Assembly: GCA_023145935.1 (NCBI GenBank) | Contig: JAGLDB010000003.1 | Span: forward strand, 1-30,625 | Reading direction: 5' to 3' | Source of the DNA: Candidatus Sabulitectum sp. | Lineage (GTDB): Bacteria > Fermentibacterota > Fermentibacteria > Fermentibacterales > Fermentibacteraceae | Length of the DNA: 30,625 bases | Part shown: in pieces, positions 1 to 6,310 of the stretch | How positions within the stretch are numbered: position 1 is the stretch's first letter | Layout of the letters: each line of letters starts with the position of its first letter | The notes under the pieces: generated by a model | What the model was told of the DNA's origin: nothing | The model's input: the letters and a program-made list of their open reading frames with translations, nothing else | Database searches by the model: none | Translations under genes and position numbers: made by a program

Positions 1-615
1 GACGAAAGAAGTCTTCATGTGATTCTGGGAATGGAAGGCTACCCTGTTGATGTTATCACAAGCAGATACAGCGATATGCCGGTATATGCAAGAGAATGCA
101 GACTGGGTATTGGCAGAAAGTGGAACAATCTGCATTTTCCAGATGAAAATCCCAGGTGGATGTACAGAACCCTTCAAACAGGAAGAATCATTCACTACGC
201 CTCCACCGCCTACGGTGGCCCCGGTGGAACCTGGATAAACAACTTCGGGGTACCAGTGCTTGTTCCTTCAGCTCCATGGAAACTATGGAAACGAACCGAT
301 TGTCAGATCATTCTTGCTTCCTGTTCACAAACTCCGGACATGGGTTTCAGTTTGCGGTTCACTCCCATTGATCCGCCTGAAGACCGGATTGCTTTCTCTC
401 AGGTTATCGGTGAAGCAACTGAGAAACTTGCTTCCGAATACCCGTCCCAGTACGAGTGGAAGAATCTTCTTATTCGGCACAGAGAAACAAATACCATTGC
501 AAGAATTGGCAGGATTCCTTCTGATGAACGAGAGCTGGAACAGCTGGCCGAATACGCTGATGCAGATCCCTCCAAAGTGCTGCCTCTGGAGGAGATTCTG
601 AATTCACTACATTAG
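1..615 (+). CDS. Partial LpxL-like lipid A / lysophospholipid acyltransferase (C-terminal part)
   Basis: The frame is open from base 1, so this is the 3' part of a longer gene; the GTG at 19 is only the first internal start codon. The visible ~200 residues resemble the C-terminal two thirds of the LpxL/HtrB lauroyl/myristoyl acyltransferase family, which is about 300 residues long and adds secondary acyl chains to lipid A at the inner membrane. The segment GGTWINNFGVPVLVPSAPWK (roughly residues 68-87 from the GTG) matches the family pattern of a glycine-rich stretch, then FG.P, then a small-residue segment before the buried strand. The catalytic HX4D motif would lie upstream of the window, so activity cannot be judged. 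The last ~100 bases recur in decayed form at 4836-4935. The family call rests on pattern recognition only. Confidence 0.55.
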   Translation, partial: DERSLHVILGMEGYPVDVITSRYSDMPVYARECRLGIGRKWNNLHFPDENPRWMYRTLQTGRIIHYASTAYGGPGGTWINNFGVPVLVPSAPWKLWKRTDCQIILASCSQTPDMGFSLRFTPIDPPEDRIAFSQVIGEATEKLASEYPSQYEWKNLLIRHRETNTIARIGRIPSDERELEQLAEYADADPSKVLPLEEILNSLH

Positions 616-728
616 AAATACTCCAGATCACATGAACAGACTGTTCTGAGTTTCCATAATCTCATATATAGTCAACGAAACTATTGTGTGACTGCACTTT
701 TTCAGAGAATTGAGCAGAGGAGGCTTGA

Positions 729-944
729 GTGACACCGACTATAGTAAAAGCCGAGGCATTCAAGATGATAGATGAACTTCCCGATACTGCAACCTGGCAA
801 GACCTGATGCACAGGATCTATGTCAGACTGGCTATTGAAAGCGGTCTTTCAGACAGCAAAGCAGGAAAAACTGTAAGTGTCAGCGAAATCAGAGCAAAAT
901 ATGGTCTTGCAAAAGGAACTTATATACTTAACTCCCTCACTTAG
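729..944 (+). CDS. Small antitoxin-like protein, orphan (71 aa)
   Basis: Starts at GTG 729 with a strong AGGAGG at 719-724. The protein has the layout of short antitoxins paired with RelE/ParE toxins: a leading helix, the phrase ELPDTATWQDLMHRIYVRLA (residues 16-35), a short acidic and lysine-rich turn, then VSVSEIRAKYG. Such antitoxins usually bind their operator and neutralise a ribosome-dependent RNase or gyrase poison encoded directly downstream. No toxin follows here: only about 70 bases separate the stop from a hairpin and a convergent gene. It may be an orphan left after loss of the toxin. The family assignment is moderate and the gene itself is well supported by its ribosome binding site. 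Confidence 0.6.
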   Translation: MTPTIVKAEAFKMIDELPDTATWQDLMHRIYVRLAIESGLSDSKAGKTVSVSEIRAKYGLAKGTYILNSLT

Positions 945-976
945 AACCCTAATCTAAAGACCTTCTAATAAATAAC

Positions 977-1017
977 AGGCCCCAGGGTGCTGGTTACCCA
1001 GCAGTTAGAGGGCCTTT
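977..1017. terminator. Hairpin between convergent genes
   Basis: Outer arms AGGCCC (977-982) and GGGCCT (1010-1015) enclose a second perfect stem TGCTGG/CCAGCA (988-993/998-1003) with a four-base loop. It lies between the antitoxin-like gene and the 3' end of the DUF3800 gene on the other strand. Downstream on the plus strand is a T-rich stretch, so it could end transcription from the left. On the minus side it begins at the stop codon of the DUF3800 gene. Confidence 0.55.
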
Positions 1018-1684
1018 AGTAAAATTCTTTTTTGGTATTTTTAAATATTTCTCTTTCACTTGAAATAGATTTCTTAATTACTTTATAAAAGGCTTTTCCT
1101 TCTCCCTTACTTTTCCAATAACGGTAAATAGCCCAATTGCAATAATCTACAATCTGTAATCCTAAATTAGACTTAGAACTGTGATGAAATATTCGATAAT
1201 TAGAATTTGATAAGCAATTAGCAAGCATATCGTTTTTTGATTTTTGTATCTTCAGTCTTTTGCGTTTTTCTGGAGTAAGATCTTGAAACACTACAGCTTT
1301 ATTATGTGCTCTTTTTGGTAGTTCTCTGCTCAAAACATCTGGTAACAATTGTTTTAGCATTTCAGGAAAGAATAGAGCTTCAGGATAGAATTTGGGGTCT
1401 ACTTTTCTTTTGTTAATTATGATGGTGTTTATTTCTATAGCATCTAAATATTCTGAAATTGCATCAAATATTTCTGTTCTTATATCATAATTATCATAGG
1501 AAGCGTGAAAATATTCAATTTCTAACCCATACTCTATAAGATCAAAGCGTCTTTCCATAATTTCAGCGAATATATCAAAGGGTTGGTACATAGTGACGGC
1601 TGTAAGGATAAACCAATAAGTTCCATTTGAAGAAAAATTCAAATCACCACTTTCATCTACAAATATGTAAGCAGTCTCAAGCAC
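1016..1684 (-). CDS. DUF3800 domain protein
   Basis: The N-terminal YIFVDESGDLNF and the C-terminal LGLQIVDYCNWAIYRYW are the two hallmark blocks of DUF3800, a family predicted to have an RNase H-like fold with acidic active-site residues. It is common in mobile and defence-rich regions, and its biological role is unproven. The frame is open up to 1807, but that extra N-terminal part lies antisense to the transposase fragment. I place the start at GTG 1684, seven bases after a GGGGG run, which puts the first family motif near residue 6 as is usual. ATG 1723 is an alternative. The gene is very AT-rich compared with the core genes to the right, consistent with horizontal acquisition. Confidence 0.75.
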   Translation of the reverse strand: MLETAYIFVDESGDLNFSSNGTYWFILTAVTMYQPFDIFAEIMERRFDLIEYGLEIEYFHASYDNYDIRTEIFDAISEYLDAIEINTIIINKRKVDPKFYPEALFFPEMLKQLLPDVLSRELPKRAHNKAVVFQDLTPEKRKRLKIQKSKNDMLANCLSNSNYRIFHHSSKSNLGLQIVDYCNWAIYRYWKSKGEGKAFYKVIKKSISSEREIFKNTKKEFY

Positions 1685-1709
1685 GTAGTAACCCCCAATA
1701 GAATACTGA

Positions 1710-2126
1710 ATGTACTCTAACATAATGGAAGCAAAAGTTGTTCCAGTCCGTAGCGTTGACACCTGTACAGTAAATATGGTTATCAACAGAAACGTTACTT
1801 CAGACACTGAACTTCACACAGACGAACATGCAGCTTATAATTCTGTCGGAAAAGAATACAAGAGATCAATCATAAACCATAAAGCCGGACAGTACTCTGT
1901 TAACGGTGTTACTACAAATGGTATTGAAAGTGTTTGGGCTGTTCTTAGAAGAGGCTTGTACGGAGTATACCATTCAGTTAGTGTAAAGCATCTGGGAAGA
2001 TATGTAAATGAGTTTACTTTCCGGCTGAATGAGGGAAATGTTAAAATTCATACTTACGACAGAATGAATAGCTTGTACGATAATTGTGTAGGAACAAGAA
2101 TTACATATAGAGAGTTGGTGGATTAA
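1710..2126 (+). pseudogene. IS1595-family (ISXO2-like) transposase, 3' fragment
   Basis: The 138-residue frame carries the C-terminal half of the ISXO2-like DDE transposase domain: LHTDEHAAYNSVG (second catalytic Asp), then NHKAGQY, TNGIESVWAVLRRGLYGVYH (third acidic residue in NGIES) and KHLGRYVNEFTFRLN. Intact members are about 300 residues with an N-terminal zinc ribbon and the first catalytic Asp; both are missing here. An in-frame TGA lies directly before the first ATG. The fragment therefore cannot transpose. Its truncated left edge lies next to the 5' end of the DUF3800 gene on the opposite strand, which suggests a recombination junction near 1690-1730. I did not find terminal inverted repeats. 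Confidence 0.8.
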
Positions 2127-2233
2127 TGGTAGAGGAAAAAGAAGAAGTTAAACAAATAGATTTTGATAAATTTGTAGAGAAGATTTTGAAATTTAAACAA
2201 GAAAAAAACGGGCAAGAAAGAGGAGAAGGATAA
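2126..2233 (+). CDS. Tiny charged protein coupled to the transposase fragment (35 aa)
   Basis: The ATG overlaps the transposase stop in a TAATG arrangement, which favours translational coupling. The 35 residues are highly charged (Lys and Glu rich) with one amphipathic stretch, DFDKFVEKILKFKQEK, and no cysteine or membrane segment. I do not recognise a family. It may be a passenger or accessory gene of the IS element, or a chance frame in AT-rich DNA. It ends just before a strong hairpin. Confidence 0.4.
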   Translation: MVEEKEEVKQIDFDKFVEKILKFKQEKNGQERGEG

Positions 2234-2240
2234 GAGTAAA

Positions 2241-2276
2241 GTAGGAGATAAGTAATTTGTATTACTAATCTCCTAC
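2241..2276. terminator. Near-perfect 36-base hairpin
   Basis: Two 9-base arms, GTAGGAGAT and ATCTCCTAC, are separated by an A-A mismatch from inner arms AGTAAT/ATTACT around a TTGT loop. TATTTT follows on the plus side. It lies between the IS-derived frames (plus) and the secreted protein gene (minus), so a terminator is the simplest reading. A structured right end of the old IS element is an alternative. Confidence 0.6.
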
Positions 2277-2299
2277 TATTTTCAAATTTACGCTTGTAA

Positions 2300-2737
2300 C
2301 TAGAAAGCGTAATCTACTTCTACTGAATGCCCCATAAGGTATTCCACAGCTTCAAGATCAGACATTCCACCTAGGTGGCTGCCAAAGTAAGTAACATGAG
2401 TGGTTCTCATTCGAACCATAGTATCCTCAAAACCAACAAACAAATATGTTGGAGTCCAGCTTGATTCGCTGATTGCATCCGCTACTACAATCACTGAAAG
2501 ACCTAATCTCATTAGACCATCTCCAGAATCGTTGTAACTAATCCCAGGCCAAGCAAGGTAATAATCAGTTGTACCGGCAATGTGTGCAATGTTTACTTCA
2601 AAGTTTCGAGAAGGTGTTCCGGTGGATGTAAAGCTATTTTCAACTTTTAAAGCATCCGATCTGTGTAATGTCCCTGATGAAACAGTCGCAACAGATATGG
2701 AGTAAATTACAGTTAACAAAATAAATATGTTTTTCAT
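2300..2737 (-). CDS. Secreted protein of unknown function (145 aa)
   Basis: The N-terminus has a short basic start followed by a hydrophobic run (about residues 3-20) and small residues, a typical Sec signal peptide; there is no lipobox. The mature part, about 125 residues, has alternating hydrophobic and polar positions that suggest beta structure, but I recognise no family. The ATG is preceded by AAGGA eight bases upstream. The gene follows the zinc-ribbon membrane protein gene by 19 bases on the same strand, so the two are probably co-transcribed. A hairpin at 2241-2276 lies just after its stop. Confidence 0.65.
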   Translation of the reverse strand: MKNIFILLTVIYSISVATVSSGTLHRSDALKVENSFTSTGTPSRNFEVNIAHIAGTTDYYLAWPGISYNDSGDGLMRLGLSVIVVADAISESSWTPTYLFVGFEDTMVRMRTTHVTYFGSHLGGMSDLEAVEYLMGHSVEVDYAF

Positions 2738-2756
2738 TCTTAGATCCTTCTAATTT

Positions 2757-3233
2757 TTAATCCAAGCCAATTTGCGATTTAGAAGTAACCCCGCCATCTT
2801 GAATAGTAATGATCATATTAGTGCCAAACCGATTAGAAAAAGAATAAAGAATTGACTCATACCCTGCAATATTATTACGAGACATCTCTTCACCCTCGAA
2901 GCCAACAATAGCTACTACTTCACTGTAAGACATCCCGTTTTCAATCTCAAGGTATTCCGCATAGGTAACTTCTGTGTCGTTTCTAGAGGTGCTAGAACTA
3001 GAATTTGAGTTTGAGCCACCATAAGACGGGGATCCTGAAGCAGTAGACCTTGAGGATCCACCAGAGCCAGTTATCCCATTAACTATTCCTGCAAGAACAA
3101 AAACTCCAAGCACAATCAAAGCAATTTTCCCACAACCGCTTTTCTTCTTTTTCAGTACTTTCCCACATTTAGGGCAAGCACTAGCGGAAGTACTTATTTG
3201 TTCCCCACATTCAGGACATGCAACCATTCCCAT
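2757..3233 (-). CDS. Zinc-ribbon, single-pass membrane protein with C-terminal SmpA/DUF3862-like domain
   Basis: From the ATG at 3233 (GGAGG six bases upstream) the protein has three parts. A rubredoxin-like zinc ribbon, CPECGEQISTSASACPKCGK, sits at residues 5-24. A Lys-rich linker and one transmembrane helix (GKIALIVLGVFVLAGIVNGI) follow. A low-complexity Ser/Gly linker leads to a small C-terminal domain with the pattern of SmpA/BamE or DUF3862 folds (YLEIENGMSYSEVVAIVG, then a tyrosine and a hydrophobic strand). The zinc ribbon would face the cytoplasm and the C-terminal domain the periplasm. The function is unknown. A longer frame to 3299 exists but has no ribosome binding site and enters the divergent promoter region. 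Confidence 0.7.
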   Translation of the reverse strand: MGMVACPECGEQISTSASACPKCGKVLKKKKSGCGKIALIVLGVFVLAGIVNGITGSGGSSRSTASGSPSYGGSNSNSSSSTSRNDTEVTYAEYLEIENGMSYSEVVAIVGFEGEEMSRNNIAGYESILYSFSNRFGTNMIITIQDGGVTSKSQIGLD

Positions 3234-3283
3234 TTTCATCCTCCACTTCATGTTTAATACATTATTGTGTTGTAAAGTTATCT

Positions 3284-3307
3284 TATAATGTAGTGACAAA
3301 CTATAGT
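3284..3307 (+). promoter_or_regulatory. Promoter and possible operator of the XRE gene
   Basis: TATAAT at 3284-3289 matches the -10 consensus exactly. The -35 is poor. An 8-base palindrome, ACTATAGT, at 3300-3307 would fall just after the transcription start. This resembles the ACT-spacer-AGT operators of restriction-modification controller (C) proteins, so autorepression is plausible. There is no clear ribosome binding site before the ATG at 3329. Confidence 0.4.
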
Positions 3308-3328
3308 CAATCCCTTATCTGTATTCTT

Positions 3329-3550
3329 ATGAAAACAGAATATCAAATTTCTTTTGGGAAACGATTAAGGTTACTCAGGCTTGAAAGAGAACTCTCTCAG
3401 GAAAAGCTTGCTTCTCTGGCAGGATTGCACTCAAATTACATTTGTTCAATTGAAAAAGGTGATAGGAATATCAGTCTTAACAATATCTGGAAATTAGCAA
3501 AAGCTTTAGAAGTTCATCCTAGTAAGTTGTTTGAGATAAGTGTTTTGTAA
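3329..3550 (+). CDS. XRE-family HTH regulator, C-protein-like (73 aa)
   Basis: A single helix-turn-helix domain fills the protein. The recognisable run is FGKRLRLLR, then LSQEKLASLAGLHSNYICSI (helices 2 and 3), EKGDRNISLNNIWKLAKAL and EVHPSKLFE. Size and sequence style resemble the small controller proteins of restriction-modification systems and other single-domain Cro/CI-like regulators. The frame is open back to 3218, but ATG 3329 gives the standard family N-terminus. No restriction or methylase gene lies next to it. It is transcribed divergently from the zinc-ribbon gene and convergently with the ADP-ribosyltransferase-like gene, and could regulate either. Confidence 0.8.
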   Translation: MKTEYQISFGKRLRLLRLERELSQEKLASLAGLHSNYICSIEKGDRNISLNNIWKLAKALEVHPSKLFEISVL

Positions 3551-3555
3551 CCTTG

Positions 3556-4170
3556 CTACACTTTGCAATGGTTATTGTCTAAGTCCCTTGGTAGGAAAAA
3601 CCCCTTGATACAATTGGGGTTTCTTATGCAAATCTGGATATGATCTTCTTTGTGGAAACCAGCATTGGGGTATAAATGCTCACCTTCCGTAAAAACCCCT
3701 CGAACTGAATCATAATAACACTCAGATTCACCATCTAACATTTGATGTAGCGTCTCTATCACGGCACAATCCAGCACTCGCTTTTTTAGATCTTTGCCCC
3801 CAGTATTCTGTGGTAGAGCCTTGTCTTTTCTTTTCGAGTGGATTTGCAAAGCTTCGTATGCTTTCCCAACCATATGAAGAGAATGGGATTCTAGGAGATT
3901 AAGGCATCTTCCTAGAGAGATTACTGCACCAATAACAGCCGGTGTTTTTATTAGTGTTTTCCCTTTAGCTCCTCTGGGATTAGCACTTAGTTGTTCAGCA
4001 TATTCCATTGCTCGAAGTGAATTATGTTCCCAGAAGTAAATACCGTTCCCCAACCAGTCATAATCATTTTCGCTAGGGTTTAGAATTGACTTTCCTTGAA
4101 CAACCTCAGAAACAACAGCTTCATCGCAGCCATGAAATGCAAGGATTAACCCAGATTGTATAGAATACAC
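3556..4170 (-). CDS. ADP-ribosyltransferase/PARP-fold-like protein, possible toxin (204 aa)
   Basis: Three blocks fit the H-Y-[acidic] pattern of the PARP-like ADP-ribosyltransferase superfamily: AFHGCD (His13-Gly14, NAD binding), NDYDWLGNGIYFWE (residues 35-48, Tyr45 as the likely nicotinamide-stacking residue), and HIQICIRNPNCIKGFFLPR near the C-terminus. Short bacterial proteins with an HG..., DWLGxGIYFWE pattern occur in accessory regions and are often suspected toxins. The gene starts at GTG 4170, overlapping the stop of a 50-aa gene by one base (TAGTG), so translation is coupled. If the superfamily call is right, the enzyme would modify a protein or nucleic acid target with ADP-ribose from NAD. 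The target is unknown, and a housekeeping role cannot be excluded. Confidence 0.6.
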   Translation of the reverse strand: MYSIQSGLILAFHGCDEAVVSEVVQGKSILNPSENDYDWLGNGIYFWEHNSLRAMEYAEQLSANPRGAKGKTLIKTPAVIGAVISLGRCLNLLESHSLHMVGKAYEALQIHSKRKDKALPQNTGGKDLKKRVLDCAVIETLHQMLDGESECYYDSVRGVFTEGEHLYPNAGFHKEDHIQICIRNPNCIKGFFLPRDLDNNHCKV

Positions 4171-4322
4171 TAATCTGTTTTATATGCCTCGGTGAGAGAC
4201 CCATCGGGATTGTAAATACCAGCCTCACAAAAGAATGCTTCAGCTTTCTCTTCTGAACCAGCAAGCTCTTCCATACAAGAGTCTATCTTTTTTAGAAGAT
4301 CTTCATCACTCAGTTTCGTCAT
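4170..4322 (-). CDS. Small acidic protein upstream of the ART-like gene, possible antitoxin (50 aa)
   Basis: From ATG 4322 (GGAG eight bases upstream) the product is a 50-residue acidic, helical protein. Its ending GIYNPDGSLTEAYKTD recurs, from memory, in other short bacterial proteins of unknown function. The frame extends to 4424, but that part has no good ribosome binding site. The stop overlaps the GTG of the next gene, so the two are made together. A small acidic partner ahead of a possible toxin suggests an antitoxin role; this is inference from layout only. Confidence 0.55.
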   Translation of the reverse strand: MTKLSDEDLLKKIDSCMEELAGSEEKAEAFFCEAGIYNPDGSLTEAYKTD

Positions 4323-4523
4323 TACTGCTTCTCCATTCATCCAAGTGTTATTGCAAATATGCATGACACACAAGCATGTGTCAACTTTTTGGATTTTAGC
4401 TTTGAAAGAGTATAACCCTCTCATTCAATAATCTATATTCTATAATCGAAATCACCTAATCAAATTTTGCTTAAGCAAAATTCATTTACCTCTAAATACA
4501 AAACTAATTTCGTTTTCTTTATA
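4323..4523. other. AT-rich intergenic stretch upstream of the 50-aa gene
   Basis: About 200 bases with no supported gene. It holds a 20-base perfect palindrome (listed separately) and, reading leftward from it, TTGATT and TAGAAT hexamers with a short 15-base spacing that could form a weak promoter for the small gene at 4322. Otherwise I see nothing in it. Confidence 0.4.
4463..4482. repeat. Perfect 20-base palindrome
   Basis: AATTTTGCTTAAGCAAAATT reads identically on both strands with no spacer. It abuts the possible -35 hexamer of the leftward small gene and ART-like gene pair. A perfect even palindrome suits a dimeric repressor site, possibly for a small HTH protein such as the XRE regulator 1 kb away. 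A simple hairpin is the alternative. Confidence 0.5.
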
Positions 4524-4817
4524 CTATCCTCGTTGGGAATCTTTTGAAATGAGGTATGCTCTAACCAGTAAGTGAGTTAAGTATATAAGTCCCTTACGAA
4601 ATAAAAACGCCCACCACCGCAAGCTGTTAATCTGGCGTTCCAGTGCTCTTGCTGACCAGTTGTTCTTTATCGCTTCTATCTCGTAGAAATCCCTGCGTTC
4701 AACCTTGAGAAGTGTTCTGTAGTTTATCCAGAAAAGACAGGAATGCAGTTTGCCAGTCTTCCAGCTGCTATCATCAGCCCCAGTTAAAAGGTCACTCACT
4801 GCGTGACCAATCTGCAT
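4524..4817 (-). pseudogene. Fragment of a DUF1016 (YhcG-type PDDEXK) nuclease gene
   Basis: The frame contains NYRTLLKVERRDFYEIEAIK followed by NNWSARALERQINSL, which is the signature core of the DUF1016 N-terminal domain (family pattern: W.HYRTLL.VE, FY..EA..N.WS.RELERQI.S). Intact proteins are about 340 residues and carry a PDDEXK nuclease domain at the C-terminus. Here the sequence before and after the core is foreign, with a ~20-residue unrelated insertion before a possible RAYLISKD remnant, and the nuclease domain is absent. No ribosome binding site is convincing. It is a decayed relic and adjoins the degraded acyltransferase tail. Confidence 0.7.
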
Positions 4818-4835
4818 CTTATTAAGAGTTGGTGT

Positions 4836-4935
4836 ATTGTCAGAATTCCTGTGATGAACGCCAGCTGGAGCATCTCGCTGAATACGCCGATGTAGAATCC
4901 CTCCAGAGTGCTAATCCTGGAGGGAATTCTTGATT
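4836..4935 (+). pseudogene. Decayed copy of the acyltransferase gene 3' end
   Basis: This stretch aligns with 505-605 over about 100 bases at roughly 80% identity by eye, in the same orientation. Shared landmarks are GATGAACG, GCTGAATACGC or its near match, TCCCTCCA and CTGGAGG. Translated, it gives DERQLEHLAEYADVE against DERELEQLAEYADAD in the first gene, then shifts frame and stops early. Nothing of the upstream coding part is visible, because the DUF1016 fragment begins at once. Confidence 0.75.
4899..4924. terminator. Hairpin downstream of tldE
   Basis: Perfect 8-base arms CCCTCCAG and CTGGAGGG with a ten-base loop, 19 bases after the end of the long minus-strand operon. There is no clear U run, so a factor-independent terminator is only possible. 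The stem lies inside the decayed acyltransferase tail, and the intact copy near 570-590 has a shorter version of it. Confidence 0.4.
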
Positions 4936-4942
4936 CTATGTC

Positions 4943-6307
4943 TTAGAAACTGTCTGCGCAGTCTGTGATCTTCACATCGTCAATCAGCATCCATGCTGGA
5001 ACTGATACGGCACTTGGAGCTCTTCTGCCGTAGGTGTTGGATGTGTTCACACTGGTTGTTTCAGATGAAATGGCAAGAATGTTACCGAAGATATTCTCGA
5101 ACTGATCGGTTATTCTGCTGGAGAATATCGGGCTGACGATCTTTCCATTTTCAATAAGAACCGCGCTGAAGCGGCTGCTGCCTGTGAAAATACCTTTGCT
5201 CATGTTAGGCATGTTCATGTAGTGAATTGCTGGAATATAAAGAACCCTGTCAATATCCTTGACTGCTTCAAGAAAATCCGCAGGTCCTTCACCTGGCTGC
5301 ATCACCAGACAACCGGCATTAGCAGTGGCTTTCTTCCCGTACTTTGAAGCAGTATTCCTGTCGTAAAGAAGCCCTGCAAATCTGCCATTGTCGATCATAG
5401 TCAGTGTTTTTGTCAGCAATCCTGAATCACTGAGAGGTTCAGAGAATATCTGCTGGTTAGTGGGGTCATCAAGAACTGTGACTGAAGGGTTCAGAACATC
5501 ATCCCCAATTACCTTATCAGCAGTCCAACCCATCTTCATCTCCCAGGTACGCCCTGCGCAACCGGTCCAAACTGTCATGCTGATCAGTTCTCCGATTGCC
5601 TGAGAACCCAGTACAACCTTGTAATTGCCCGGCTCAACCTTGAACCCTTCCTGGTTCTCGTAGGTTGGAAGGACGCTGTTGAATTCTTTGATGGTGGCTT
5701 CTGCTGAAACATCCCCGGCTTTTGTGCCTGTCTGCCAGCTTGCAAGTTCCCACATTTTCTCAGGGTGCTTCAGAACGCACATGAACTGCTGGTCTGTAAG
5801 CCTCTGCCATACTGAGTTCTTGTTTGCAGTTGTAACAGAAAAGGTTTCAGTGCTTCCGCTGGACCAGGAACCGGAATAATTGTAGTCTTCGCCAACATTG
5901 CTGAATATGGCGCTGTACACCTGCTCTTTTACAGATGGATCGAGTTTCTCAAGAGCTTCATCGTACTGTGCTTCAGTCTGCACATTGGCTTCAATTACAG
6001 TGAGCACCGGATCGTAATCCATCGCTGCCGATTTTCCAGCTTTTTCAGATACCATTTGAATCATTCTGAAAAGATCATCTGCTGATATGATCTCACCCAG
6101 ATGTGTATGTGTACCTTTCTTCCTGCCCTGTATTACTTCAATATCAATTCTTGTAAGTTCTTCACTTGTATTGAGACTCACGGAGTTGTTGCCAATCCTC
6201 ATCAGGTGGCTGTTCTCGTGATGGTAGTGAATAGAAGCCTTGATGCCGTTCTTCTCCGCCATATCTCTGGCCTCTGTGATCATGTTTCGTAGTTCGTTGT
6301 TCATCAT
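4943..6307 (-). CDS. pmbA: TldE/PmbA-family metalloprotease partner subunit
   Basis: At 454 residues this has the length and layout of PmbA/TldE, the non-zinc partner of TldD. The TldD-TldE heterodimer is a cytoplasmic protease that degrades unfolded peptides; in Escherichia coli it matures microcin B17 and helps remove the CcdA antitoxin. Family features include an N-terminal alpha/beta segment with RIGNNSVSLNTSEELTRID, a central region with VVLGSQAIGELISM, and GRFAGLLYDRNTASKYGKKA and FTGSSRFSAVLIENGKI near the C-terminus. It lacks the HExxxH zinc motif, as expected. The start follows AAGGAAG. It begins three bases after the tldD stop, so the complex subunits are co-translated. It is the last gene of the ten-gene minus-strand array. 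Confidence 0.88.
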   Translation of the reverse strand: MMNNELRNMITEARDMAEKNGIKASIHYHHENSHLMRIGNNSVSLNTSEELTRIDIEVIQGRKKGTHTHLGEIISADDLFRMIQMVSEKAGKSAAMDYDPVLTVIEANVQTEAQYDEALEKLDPSVKEQVYSAIFSNVGEDYNYSGSWSSGSTETFSVTTANKNSVWQRLTDQQFMCVLKHPEKMWELASWQTGTKAGDVSAEATIKEFNSVLPTYENQEGFKVEPGNYKVVLGSQAIGELISMTVWTGCAGRTWEMKMGWTADKVIGDDVLNPSVTVLDDPTNQQIFSEPLSDSGLLTKTLTMIDNGRFAGLLYDRNTASKYGKKATANAGCLVMQPGEGPADFLEAVKDIDRVLYIPAIHYMNMPNMSKGIFTGSSRFSAVLIENGKIVSPIFSSRITDQFENIFGNILAISSETTSVNTSNTYGRRAPSAVSVPAWMLIDDVKITDCADSF

Positions 6308-6310
6308 GAT

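Noticed and set aside
1685..1807. N-terminal extension of the DUF3800 frame.
   Set aside because: It is antisense to the transposase fragment, and the family motif would then begin about 45 residues into the protein; GTG 1684 has a better ribosome site.
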